Shown in pieces: positions 47,936 through 58,316 of a DNA stretch of 64,000 nt (positions within the stretch are counted from its first letter, which is position 1; each line of letters opens with the position of its first letter). The DNA is from Absidia repens. Its lineage: Eukaryota > Mucoromycota > Mucoromycetes > Mucorales > Cunninghamellaceae. The stretch is from assembly GCA_002105175.1 (NCBI GenBank), contig MCGE01000049.1, positions 62,001 through 126,000 on the forward strand, read 5' to 3'. The translations under genes and the position numbers were made by a program. Below the pieces are notes generated by a model. The model saw only the letters and a list, made by a program, of their open reading frames with translations, did no database searches and was not told where the DNA came from.

Positions 47936-48635
47936 ATTGTTTAAATTGTCTTACCAAATGTATATACATGGGCTTATTATAAGCAGAAAAATACAAACGG
48001 GTGTGTGTCCGTACAACAACAACAAAAAAAAGAAGGGACGGCACTTTTTATTGTACAAATAATAAATAAAAATACATAAACCAATCCTCATTTGCAAGTC
48101 TTACAATCTACATCTACATCTATATCTATATCTACATCTACTAGCTACGCTTGATATGGGAGCGGGAACGAGCAAAAAACAGGACCTTGTTTTCTGTATA
48201 CTGTAATATTTTACAGTTTTCGCGGTGTTTTACAAAATAAATGCAAATATCATTTTCCTTTTTAGTACATCAGATACGTTTCAAATCCTATGCCAGCCAG
48301 CCAAAGTCTTCAAAAAAAGAAGACTGTTAGTTTTTCCCTTTTTTATTAAAAAAAAAAGAAAACTGATGTACACGTTTTGTTATTAAAGGTCTGAATTATC
48401 ATGTTTATACATTGTTTTTTTGAGGTGGCCATTTTTTAAAAACCATCAGCTTTCTAGGATCATGCCTAATATTTGACATTATAAATCCCCTAAAACCAAT
48501 TCGGCAAAACCCACAAAGTTGTCAAAACAATAACAACCATAGCAGTGTTTTCCATAGTAATAATAAGTGATATTTTATTGGAATTAAATAAAAATGGCAA
48601 AAAAATATATAAAAAACTAACTAAAAAAGATACAT
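47936..48635. other. AT-rich intergenic DNA
   Basis: Contains a tandem TCTACATC/TATATC hexamer run at about 48109-48140 and AT-rich DNA. No gene is supported. Confidence 0.35.
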
Positions 48636-49520
48636 TCAAACAAAGAAGATGGAAGTCGATATCTTGTCACCAACCGATATTTCCAAAGTTTTCTTCAACA
48701 TACGCCAGTAGAGACAGTGAGATTGGCGTGTCGATTGCCAGTTGTTGCTATCTATTGTTGTTGTTTTCACGAACATCGCCACAAAGTCCAAGATCATGTC
48801 GAAATTGATGAATTGCCATTCTGCGAAGTGGATGGATGTTGCTGCTTTTGCTGTAACCTTGTCGTGATCGTTGATGCCAAAATCAGTTATTATTGCTTTA
48901 CTTCTATTCGAAATATAAAAATAAAGAGAGAAATCAGCATCTACATACATTTTCACATAATCAAGCTGGCCAACCTTTCCTTACCGTAAATTGAGTTCCA
49001 TTCTTGCCAAATCGACTCCGAAGTAATAAACAACCCACCTAAAAAAATTGTTTCAATTTACAAGTTTAATGAAGAATAAAACCAAAAATAAAAGTAACCA
49101 CACTACTACATCATTGACTTCATAATAATCATCCATCTTGGTCTTGGTCCAATTTCATTCTTCGCTTGCTACACAGAATAAATCCAGGCCAGGCCGTCCA
49201 TTGGAGTGAAGTGGTGATGCTTTTTCACAGTATGCCATAATCGTCTCTTGTTGGAAGTGCCCATTTCCATTGTAGAGTTGTCAGTATTTCATCTCGCACA
49301 TGCACAAGTAAAATATATATAAGAAAATGTTAGTAATTGGATATGATCATGCCCCATGTCATGTCTTCTTTTTTTTTTTTTTTTTTCTTACCTTTGAGCC
49401 CAAAAGCGCGGCTTCAGGATTGGAAGGATAACTTACTTTCGTTCGCCCCGCAAGACAGCAGCATCAGGAAAAGAAGGTGGTTCCATGAGTTTTCAAGTCA
49501 TTCCACCACCAACTATCATC
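48636..49520 (-). pseudogene. Decayed multi-exon coding remnant, unidentified
   Basis: On the minus strand, exon-like blocks with plausible splice signals occur. One encodes MEPPSFPDAAVLRGERK, followed by GTAAGT (about 49490-49435). Another carries EILTTLQWKWALPTRDDYG, then an in-frame TGA, then TAWPGFILCSKRRMKLDQDQ (about 49290-49130). Others read WVVYYFGVDLARMELNL (about 49040-48985) and AATSIHFAEWQFINFDMILD (about 48900-48640). Amino-acid composition is protein-like, unlike the surrounding AT-rich frames. I do not recognise the family. It may be a dead host gene or a mobile-element gene. Confidence 0.35.
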
Positions 49521-49806
49521 CTACTACATAACTGTACAGGTTTATAATACCCAAGGAAAGGCCACTTAGCGATCCAAAAGTAAGCAGAGGACAAGCGCGG
49601 AAAAATTGGTAATGACTTGACTATGTTCCTTCGCCACACCCCAGACTTGCTTCACCTTCTTTTTCGGTAGAGTCCCCCATTAAACATAAACAAATATTTT
49701 GTGGAAAGGAAGAATATCTTGGATTGTTTGCGATTGCTTCTAGATTACATATTAAAACACCGCCCCCGTTTTTTTAACAGCGTTCTTTTTTTTCTTTTTG
49801 TTCTCC
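49521..49806. other. Spacer before the LINE-type ORF1 remnant
   Basis: No feature is seen. The T-rich end at about 49767-49800 precedes the ORF1 start codon. Confidence 0.3.
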
Positions 49807-51188
49807 ATGGCTCTTCCAAATCCAAATTCAACCCCCACCATTGGAGATCCAGCTCCATCCACCAACTCACCTATTCCATCCATCCACTCCTCTCATCGCT
49901 CAAATGGTAGATCTTGGGCACAAGTCACGTCTCGGCAACGCCATTCTCTTATGCATCTGAATGACAACAATTCCGACGAGAAACAAATCATATCTCATGT
50001 TTGGAAACCGGGGCGATCCCCTGGGAGTATGTTCTTCGACTTCAGCACCTGCAACATCACCCATCAAGATGCCATGGTTCTCATCAAACATCAGTATCCC
50101 TCCCGCATCGCCGTGGTACCTTTCAGCCAAGGAACTCGCGGACTATGGAACTCAACATCACCCCCTCCGATCAATCGTACAAGACCGCTCTCGCCATGGG
50201 GCTCAAGATCAACAACAACCTCACCATTTTGCCTTGTGCGGCCATGGATTCCAAGGATTCAGAATCCAACATCGCACGATTGACTCTTAAGACGCCTTCC
50301 CCTTCTACCAGAAACGGAACTCGTGACGGGCCTCAAACCGTAGCCTTGCCAAATATGGCAAAGTTTTGGATGCTGGGATATTTCGGGACCCCAAGACGCA
50401 TACATTGGTACCGGCTACGCCATCCTCAACCGCCACCAAGTTCCCAACACTCCTGAATTGACGCATACGATCCCTTGGTTTGAAAACGACGTAGGCTTCC
50501 ATGCAACCTGGTCGGAAATGCCATCCTGGTGTCGGTACTGTCATGCTGAAGGGCATGTCGTGGCGGACTGCTCCCTAAGCTGCAAACACCAAGTCTGCTG
50601 GAACTGTGGAAAAGATGGGCATAGGGCTGCACTGTGTCCTCGACAGAACTACGGGAGAAAGGCAAGGAAAGAATGTCCACCAAATCCACAGACGCTATTA
50701 GTCGATCTGCTACTACCAATCTGTACGAATCTCTTCCGTTGAAAACTACCAATGAACCACAGGACGACTCAACGATGTCAAATCAACAACACCCCAGCCC
50801 TGCCACCTCCCCAACTACGCACGCTTTAGCCAACAATGGTACCCATTCTGCCACCATTCCTTCACCCTCTCCCAATACACCTGCTGTTGTCGACCTGACC
50901 ATTGACTCCCAGCAACCGGAACATGAACACGAGGATCAACTGTCCAACAATGAAGGCTCCTCTGAATCTATGGATCATGACCACTCCCCCAATGATCCCC
51001 AGCACACGGAACACGAACAAGAGGATCAACAGTCCAACAGTGAAGGCAACTCGGAATTTATGGATTATGACCACTCTCTCAATGACAACCAGCCAACTAC
51101 CTTAGATTCCCAGCAAACTTCATGGGCCCACAACAAGGCAGCTTGGAACAGGCGCATATCTTATTGGACGAATACCTTGCATATTTGA
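49807..51188 (+). pseudogene. LINE/retroelement ORF1 (gag-like) with two CCHC zinc knuckles, frameshifted
   Basis: An open start at 49807 (MALPNPNSTPTIGDPAPSTN) continues through SWAQVTSRQRHSL and MFFDFSTCNITHQDA. The frame then moves near 50130 (RTMELNITPSDQSYKTALAM) and again near 50340-50450 before PWFENDVGFHATWSEMPSWC. Two CX2CX4HX4C knuckles follow: CRYCHAEGHVVADC and CWNCGKDGHRAALC. A Ser/Asn/Asp-rich tail with two near-repeats (EHEHEDQLSNNEGSSESMD and EHEQEDQQSNSEGNSEFMD) ends at 51188. This is the layout of nucleic-acid-binding ORF1 proteins of non-LTR retrotransposons. No endonuclease or reverse transcriptase was found downstream, so the copy is truncated as well as frameshifted. Confidence 0.6.
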
Positions 51189-52048
51189 ATGGCTTGATCA
51201 CATCCCGCAATTTAGGACGCGCATTGAAATCGTATGTTATTTCTTTACAAAGAAACAGCAAGGTAAATGTTTAAATAATTAAGACACGTTGACCTGATAT
51301 ACTGATTTTACCTTTTGTACTGGTCATATTTAGAACTCAAGGCTTGGTTGCAACAAAATCAGCAATCTCCAGCTTCCAAAAGGACTACAATCATCAAGAA
51401 CAGAAATACAAGCATCAACTCTCCCAGTGATTCTATTATCAACACCGGCGATAATGCCACTACAATTGCAAAACCCCAACCTAAACAACAACAACAACAA
51501 TAACAATCATACCATCAGCAACAACCACAATCATCATCATCGACAAAAACAGCACCGCCACAATCATTCCACCACCAACATTTGTATGACACTCGGAAAT
51601 GACCCGCCATGGTGGCCAATGAAGGTACGTACCAAATACTTGGAGAAATATAGGCTAACGTGTTTATATCCCCTACTTTTAAATAGAGACTCGTCAAAGA
51701 AAACGATCACACGGTATTGAAGAAGACTTTATCGAAGAAGGACAAGAAGATACAAGCATCAATACTGTAAGTAAGTTGAAATAATATACACATGTACTGA
51801 TGGAGGATCTTTTTTGTGATACTCACTCTCTTTCTTTTTTTTTTTTTCTTTTTTTATTTATATACTGTATAGGATGATTCCATGACTAATACCGATCTCG
51901 TCAAAATTATGGCTGACTTTTTGAATTCAAGTGATTTCAGTGGATTCCATCAGTACCGGTAAGGAACAATTAGAATATGGATACTCTTGAACAAATGTTG
52001 ACTTTTTATCATTCTGTATTTTATAGATTGGAAAGCCCATGGCATTAT

Positions 52049-52304
52049 TAGGCCTGGCTCTAATTGAAGTCGGGCCGGGCGGGTCGGGGCAGATGGTATC
52101 CCAACTGGGTCAATCGGGACTCTTCTCGATAGCTGGGGCTGGGTCGGGTCGGGGAAAATGGTATCCCAACTGGGTCAATCGGGTCAATCGGGTCAGTCGG
52201 GTCAGTCGGGTCAGTCGGGTCAGTCGGGTCAGTCGGGTCAACTGGGGCAACTGGGGCAATCGGGTCAGTGGCCCGACCGGGGAGGGGGGAAATAGCCAGG
52301 TCTA
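52049..52304. mobile_element. hAT-like MITE with 8-bp target-site duplication
   Basis: The element is 256 bp. It begins TAGGCCTGGCTCTAATT and ends AATAGCCAGGTCTA, imperfect terminal inverted repeats of about 15 bp in the TAGGGCTGGGC style known for hAT elements. Perfect 8-bp duplications GGCATTAT flank it (52041-52048 and 52305-52312), the length expected of hAT insertion. The interior is GC-rich, unlike all surrounding DNA, and consists largely of tandem GGGTCAGTCG-type decamers (about 52170-52270). Removing the element plus one duplication restores a continuous frame (AHGIIQVGKY) in the host pseudogene. It has no coding capacity. Confidence 0.85.
52170..52270. repeat. Tandem decamer array inside the MITE
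   Basis: GTCAATCGGGTCAATCGGG grades into at least five consecutive copies of the decamer GGGTCAGTCG and then GGGTCAACTGGGGCAACTGG variants. It is strongly G-rich on the plus strand. Confidence 0.8.
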
Positions 52305-52759
52305 GGCATTATACAAGTTGGAAAATATCTTGCAAAACAGCGCGACGTACCATCTTCATTTTACGACAGTATTGTGTTGGAAAATGACATTGATCCCAAA
52401 CTTGAACCCTTCCCCATTACAAGATTCACAAACTTTTTGCAATCAACACTCTTTGGTGATGCTTATGTAAATAAATCAATGATTGCAATGTAAGGATTTT
52501 TGAAACTCAATCTTTTTTTTTTTTTTTACCATGTCAATTTGGAATAGGGAACGTGTGATTTGCTACCAAGAATCTTATCAAGAACTGGTATAGAAGGAAC
52601 TGGGAAAACTGAAACCAATTTAATTACGTGGTCTATACTTAACTTGTACGTAGAGAAATATATATAAAATATAAAATACTAACTCAATATGTTTTTATCT
52701 TTATATAGATCTCAAAACGTCCAAACTTTCCAACATCAATCAAGGCTTGGTGACTCTGA

Positions 52760-53195
52760 AGTTTCGTATTGTCATTATGGATGGTGGCCTATGATCGATT
52801 GGCAGTTTGGAGCCTTCATTAGCTTAGTTTAGTGTTAGTTTGTCCGTTGATTGTACCTACATCTGAATAAAATATATTTCTTTTCGCATCTTTCCATGAA
52901 AAATGTCCCCATTAGTCTTTTTCATGTTTCGTACGTACAGTAGATCATTTTTTGCCATCGTCTCTTCAGATTAGTATTGGCCTGATGCTATTTAATAAAA
53001 GGTATCGCTTCAATATTTCATACGTTTTGTACCAAGACGTTAGATTCTTTTTCACAGTTGCCTCTTTAGATTAGTGCTGGTCCTTTTCACGATAGCCTCC
53101 CTCATACGAATTCCATTAGATCCCTTCGTTACAATGAACTCTCTATATCTTTAGTTTAGTATATATCAACTACTTCAATAAAGTATAACATTTCT
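52760..53195 (+). repeat. Dispersed AATAAA-array element, copy F (no leader box)
   Basis: Three successive units end CATCTGAATAAAATATATTT (about 52880), TATTTAATAAAAGGTATCGC (about 53005) and CTTCAATAAAGTATAACA (about 53190). They contain TTAGCTTAGTTTAGTGTTAG and the TTCAGATTAGTATTGG / TTTAGATTAGTGCTGG motif. The unit order matches copy C. The CACGTG box is not seen. Confidence 0.6.
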
Positions 53196-54268
53196 ATTAT
53201 TATTATTGACCATCTTCTGACTCATTAAATTCTGAGTATAAAACGTTTATTGTTGCTGTTTTATGATGTGTCCTATTATATAAACCTACTTTTACTTGTC
53301 CTCGTTAGAGCCCGCAGCCATTGACTGGCAAGTCTTTGGTCTCTTCATATCAACTGGGACCCCTATTCCTACTCGAATCATATTCTATGGATCAAGGTAG
53401 ACTCTATCATGAGATGTATCTGCCGTTCTAAGGTAATCCTACCTCCCTCTGGTATATGGTCCTTCTCCCTCTTAGAACCCCACCGACTTGTTTGTGGTTT
53501 TAGGTCAGCTAATACCCGATGTGGCTCTAATCCTCACTGTTCCACCATCCCCCCCCTTACCCACTCACCCATTTATATGAATAAACTAGGCTCTGTCGCC
53601 AGCATAGCCTTCGTTCTTAAATAGTAGAACCTTCATTAGCTTACATTTCGAATCCATTATTTTCATTGACTACGGTAAAATAATCCCGCCCAAACGAGTG
53701 TCAGTTGGACAACGCCTAATAGACTGCTTGTCAAGATGCAAAAATGACGAAGGCGTCAATGCCCAATCTGGTTCCCATGAAAAACCCCTATCGATGAAAG
53801 GTTGCGCAAGATGGGATGAGTCTTTATGATTCGCCTACTAAAATGCAAAATGGCGGGCGAGGGGGGAGTGCCTGATCCCATTCATGCCATCAGATAGATA
53901 ACCACAAAATTGAACTTGTGTGTGTGTGTCCTGAGGTTTGCCCCTGAGAGCCATTGGTTTTGAAAAAAAAAAAAAAAAACAGAAAAAAAAAAAGTATGCA
54001 TGGAGTTCATTTCAAATTTAATGAAAATGATGCAGGTGATGATGAGATGAACTATTGTTTATTTATTTATTTTTCACATGAAAAAACATACATAGTAGTT
54101 AGTTTGATCTCCTTTTTGTTTTAAACGTAAAGAAAAATAAGGGGACCGACCACCTTTGTTTTAAACCCAGACGAGTTTCTTTTTTCTTTTTTTTTTTGCT
54201 GTGAGACCCTTCTTTTCACTTTTTGCCACTTTTCTACATCCATCGCCACACCATTTCACCTGTTACCC
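53196..54268. other. Intergenic, fragmentary coding-like pieces, promoter of UBC6 copy 2
   Basis: A segment near 53306-53400 reads PAAIDWQVFGLFISTGTPIP in one frame and echoes MIDWQFGAFIS near 52790, but stops follow quickly. A short leader-like match (AACCTTCATTAGCTTA) lies near 53630. Poly-A tracts lie near 53960-53995. The part next to 54269 must hold the UBC6 copy 2 promoter and differs from the sequence upstream of copy 1. Confidence 0.3.
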
Positions 54269-55339
54269 ATGGCTACCAAATCAGCATACCGACGCCTCAC
54301 AAAAGAATTTATGGAACTTCAAAAAAAGTACAAGTCTCCCCGCTCAACAAGATACAGTTTCATAAAGAAAATGGGGTTCTCATCTATCTTTTTTTATTTT
54401 TATTTCTAGTCCACCTCCTTATATTGTTGCCCGACCTGTTGAAAATAATATCCTCGAATGGTATGGTTTTTTTCATAGCGAGACGCTATTGATGATGCAT
54501 GTACTGAATAGTTCACTCTTTTCCTTTTCTTTTCTTTAAATAGGCATTATGTGATTCAAGGACCTCCAGATACACCTTATCAGGGCGGCGAATACTACGG
54601 TCGACTGACATTTCCCTCGGATTATCCTTACAAACCACCTTCTATCCGGATGACCACACCTTCGGGTCGTTTCCAACCCGATACTCGACTATGTTTAACC
54701 ATGAGTGATTTTCATCCTAGTTTATGGAATCCAAGTTGGTCCGTTTCTACTATTCTCAATGGTCTACTTAGCTTTATGGTAAGGAAAAAGGAAAAACAGA
54801 GGGGATTGAGGGAGGGGGGAGGGGGGAATGGATGGGTAGGCAGGACGACTAAACATCACCATTGATCTGTATATACATTTGTATATGATAGACAACAAAT
54901 GAAAACACAACAGGTAGTATCAACACAACCGACGCGGAAAAACGAATGTATGCAGCACGATCGCATCGCGCCAATTTGAAAATGGCCAAATTCAGAGGTA
55001 AAAAACTCAGGGCGACTGATGTGAGCGGGGAGGGGAGGGGGGCTGGGGCAGGGTGGATGATGTAATGTATTCATCTTCTTCTTTTTTTTCAATCATGTAG
55101 ATGTATTTCCGGATTTATGTACGGCAGATGCAACGGCACAAAGGGACGAAGCAGCAAAACGACGACGAACGCCCAAACAGCAACAACAACAACAAACATC
55201 GCCTGGATCAGAACCTTCCAGTACAATCACTCGGACAGTGTCTCGATGGCGACGATGGGTGTTTGTTTTGATGGTCTTTATTTATCTTATTTTATCAAAA
55301 CTTGCCTCCCGATCTTCCTCGGCCTCCTCCAGTGAATAG
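54269..55339 (+). CDS. UBC6: Tail-anchored E2 ubiquitin-conjugating enzyme, UBC6/UBE2J type, copy 2
   Basis: Five exons: 54269-54327, 54410-54460, 54544-54778, 54892-54997 and 55101-55339, 229 aa. Start, exon lengths for exons 1-4 (59, 51, 235, 106 nt) and phases are identical to copy 1. The E2 core is the same protein, with active-site C87 in [10 protein letters not shown]. After the core the linker is shorter (one short poly-Q) and the membrane helix reads [18 protein letters not shown], so the product is still tail-anchored. By hand count exons 1-3 differ from copy 1 at 4 of 345 bases, but exon 4 differs at 19 of 106. Intron 3 is unrelated. Both copies look functional. Confidence 0.92.
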
Positions 55340-56224
55340 TTTGTCGTTTTCTAATCTTCTATCCATTCCCTCTCCCCATCTCCTCTGTTTGATATCACAC
55401 ACACATACCACCTTCATTTACTTTTAGCTATTTATTTACATATATCCCCTTCGTTTCTTCTCACCTGAAATTTATACATATATTAATAATAAAAAATATT
55501 TGAACAATCAAACAATTGGTTTTATTATGGGATTTTATATAGGATGGGATAAGATGAATGGAGCTAGGTGGATGCATTTCTTTTTGTTTCTGGTAGACCT
55601 TTATTTATATAAAATATTATCCATGACAACAAATGACCAGGTGTCTCTCTTTTTTTTTTTCAATCTAGCAGACTGGGATGGAACTAGGGATTGATGAATG
55701 TTAGGGTGACCGATAGAAGGCGTGCAGGATGAGACACGTCACATCATGGTTAAAAAAAGAAATCATTGGTCCGTTTATTGGATAAAAGGGATACCGCAAA
55801 CAAGCTGGGAAAAAAAATACATAGCGTCAAAAAAATGACAAAAAAAATTCTCTCCAGGATACCTTTATAAATATAAAAATAACAGGATGGATATATGCAG
55901 TATATGCCATGTCTAGAGGAGGTGTCGCTGGTGACACTATCTTGGCTGGTTGATATCGATGGTAGAGCGGGAATACGGTAATGAAGGATGCGCCACACAC
56001 ACACACACACACACACGCACATAACACTGCCTAGATTTATTTATATGATTGGTCGAATGAGAATATGGCCATATTTAGTCATGAGAGATGTAAAGCCACA
56101 GAGTCTTTAGGGCGGAAAAGTGACCAGAGTGCGTGATAGTATGGTATGCTCCAAACCCCGCCCCTCCCAGCTGCAATAACGACATTATTTGCTATCCGAT
56201 GGGTCAGAGGATACTTAAGAAAAA
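55340..56224. other. Intergenic, 3' flank of UBC6 copy 2
   Basis: Contains AATAATAAAAAATA near 55483-55496 as a possible poly(A) signal and a (CA)n microsatellite at about 55994-56014. No gene is supported. Confidence 0.4.
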
Positions 56225-56858
56225 AAGAACATATTTTATTGAATCAATATTGTTAGAGAGACGAAGGGTTCACTGTCACAAGGGATCTAGTGGAGATAGC
56301 ACGAGGGAGACACTTGGGAGATCTAAAGAATGGACAACAACAATCTAAAGGTACAATTGAAATAAAACGAGAGCGAATAGGCTGTACTATACAAAGCATG
56401 AGAAAGGGTAAAGGATTGTCTTTTATTGAAGTATGTAACTTTTGGTCACTACTGATCTAAAGCGGGGCAATAATAAACAAATGATCTACTTGTACGTCCA
56501 TGACATGAGAGAGAAAGACAATGATACTGGAATTTCTTTTTTCATTGAAGTAAATAAAAAGAGACCTTTTTATACAGAGGTAGATACAAACTATGGACAG
56601 ACTATCACTAAACTAAGCTAACGGACGCTCTAAAAACCCAAACTAATGGTGGTCCCCAAATCCTGAATCCAAAATGAAAGGGTTTCCCCATGCATCTTGT
56701 AATCCCTGAACTGAAATCCCTTCTAAACTTGTCCTGATACTATCTTATGTTCGAGATGGCCCCATAGAAGTTGAATGGTGAAGAAAAAAAAGAAGAAGAA
56801 AGAGACAGGGAAAATAAAACTGGCGAAAATAAAAATCCACGTGTGCGGGATTTCAAAC
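56225..56858 (-). repeat. Dispersed AATAAA-array element, copy B
   Basis: On the minus strand it begins TTTGAAATCCCGCACACGTG (CACGTG at 56838-56843). CACCATTCAACTTCTATGG follows, then the leader (about 56640-56740) with AAGTTTAGAAGGGATTTCAG, GATGCATGGGGAAACCC and TTTCATTTTGGATTCAGG. Units end with CTCTGTATAAAAAGG, CTTCAATAAAAGACAATCC and GATTCAATAAAATATG. It is the closest relative of copy A in layout. Confidence 0.7.
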
Positions 56859-57856
56859 CTAAATCATGTTCTCTGAGGGATGGCTTTGCACGATTTCATC
56901 TTGTTGTTGCAATTCGTCGCCCCTCGGCCAAACCCGACCAGTTTCAAATGCATAAGGCTTTTTCTTTTCTTTTCTATAAACACGAAACCAGATCAACTCT
57001 ATCATTTTGTTCCTTTTAACGTTTATTACCATATTACGTGGTTTATCATAAAAAGTAAAAAAAAAAAAAAAGAGAGAAGATATATATCTTAACATTTTCC
57101 GAGAGATTTGAACATTCTTTTTTTTTTTTTTTTTTACCTTCTTCCTGAACTTCCCTATATTATCGACATTGAATGGTAAATTGACACACTTCTTCCACGA
57201 ACCCTCATCTAAAGTTTCTTTTTTTTTCCCATGCACAGCTTTTGAACATGAGGGACTTCTAGACCCACGAAAAAAAAAAGGATGAAGATGTCTAAATTCA
57301 CTGATGTATTCTTTGTTGCAGTGGAGTAGTACATACATACATATTCCAGGAAGTGAAGTGCGGAGAAGAAGGTCTATTGGTAAAATGGCATGAATTCCAA
57401 GCCCAGCCAGCAAAAAAAAAAAAAAAAAAAGGAAAACCAAACAAAAAAGAAGTTCTGACAGAAAATTGGGGCTTTGAAGAATAATTGTTTACGCCATGGA
57501 TGTAAAAGTCGATAGCCATCAGAAAATAGAATAGAAAAGAAAAAAAATGCGGTAAGCATTATATCATTATCCTTGGGTTTCCGCAGAAAAAAAAAATCGA
57601 TCACCGTCATGGGACTCGGTAAGACGCCACAAAAGGAAATTATGTATAGGGTCCTTTTTTTCTTTTGCAGTGACGCCAAGACGCTCTGTCGCTCTATTAT
57701 TATTGTTGTTGTGTATGAATCCAGCTGACATTAGGTTGTAACTAGGGTCTATTTATAGACATGACATGAAAAGTATATAAAAAATAAGCGTTGTTGTTGT
57801 TTTGTCTTATTTTCTTTTCGCTCACTTAAACGAAATCAAAAAAAAAAAAGTACAGT
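56859..57856. other. AT-rich intergenic DNA, promoter of the small secreted protein
   Basis: A long minus-strand open frame (to 57440) is made of Phe/Lys homopolymer translations and has no domain. No gene is called. The right end contains the promoter of the 57857 gene. Confidence 0.4.
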
Positions 57857-58316
57857 ATGGTGTCTTGCTTTTCTTTCTATGCTGTTGTCTGTTTTCTCCT
57901 TGTTGTGATGCCATTGGCGACAAGTGCACGACCTGTCTATTTTAATATGAATGTTTACTCAAGACCGAATGGTAAAGGGATGATCCAACATATCCGACAT
58001 ACCATTGTCGAAGAAGACGAGCCTCCAAGCTGTTTTAATCTTCAATCGAGACATATTGGATCGGTGGATTTGAATGACCCATTCATCAAGTTGACGTTTT
58101 ATAGAGTAAGTCCATGATAAGGCGGTGATTCTTTGTTTTGAAGGAACGGTTATGTTTAACGCTATCAACTTTTTTTTGAAATTGAATTAGTCAAAGGATT
58201 GCCTTGGAGCATCGATTCATTCTATGAAAACAACATGCACGCATTCCTCTGTCAAGTTAATGATCAAGGCAAAATCCGTTTCCATCAAAAGGTTGAAACT
58301 GGTATCAGTGGAGTGA
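57857..58316 (+). CDS. Small secreted protein, possibly beta-gamma-crystallin-like fold
   Basis: Two exons: 57857-58105 and 58191-58316, 124 aa. A clear signal peptide (YAVVCFLLVVMPLATSA) precedes a mature chain of about 100 residues. The mature part reads VYFNMNVYSRPNGKGMIQHI, PPSCFNLQSRHIGSVDLND, FIKLTFYRSKDCLGAS and ends in a basic, hydrophobic strand-like segment. The spacing of an aromatic start strand, G-K-G, a PSC-N motif, an IGSV strand and a C-G motif recalls beta-gamma-crystallin-like secreted proteins, but this is a weak visual match. With only three mature cysteines it does not look like a typical Cys-rich effector. No membrane anchor is present. Role unknown. Confidence 0.7.

Larger units (their letters stand above)
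51189..52620 (+). pseudogene. Dead multi-exon gene, unidentified, split by a MITE
   Basis: Exon-like blocks with good GT-AG borders keep a readable protein. The first encodes EWLDHIPQFRTRIEIVCYFF and joins ELKAWLQQNQQSPASKR. ETRQRKRSHGIEEDFIEE, DDSMTNTDLVKIMADFLN and DWKAHGIIQVGKYLAKQRDV follow, then FPITRFTNFLQSTLFGDAYV and a final ERVICYQESYQEL. Three in-frame stops occur: TAA 51501-51503, TGA 51600-51602 and TAG 52591-52593. All three can be explained by a C-to-T change of CAA, CGA or CAG. One further base shift lies at the intron ending 52025. A MITE sits in the exon at 52026-52490. It overlaps the end of the gag-like frame, so the true 5' limit is unclear. Function is unknown. Confidence 0.45.

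Noticed and set aside
48109..48140. CRISPR-like short repeats
   Set aside because: Simple TCTACATC/TATATC microsatellite without spacers, and the DNA is eukaryotic. No CRISPR array exists in the window.
51134..51260. Alternative frame LDEYLAYLNGLITSRNLG as the true exon
   Set aside because: It looks protein-like, but the splice phase into ELKAWLQQ fits only the frame encoding EWLDHIPQFRTRIEIVC.
52039..52305. Open frame of VSRVSRVSR repeats as a protein
   Set aside because: It is the translated decamer array of the MITE, not a gene.
56859..57440. Long minus-strand open frame of about 193 codons
   Set aside because: It is made largely of Phe and Lys homopolymer translation, has no domain or splice context, and lies in AT-rich intergenic DNA.
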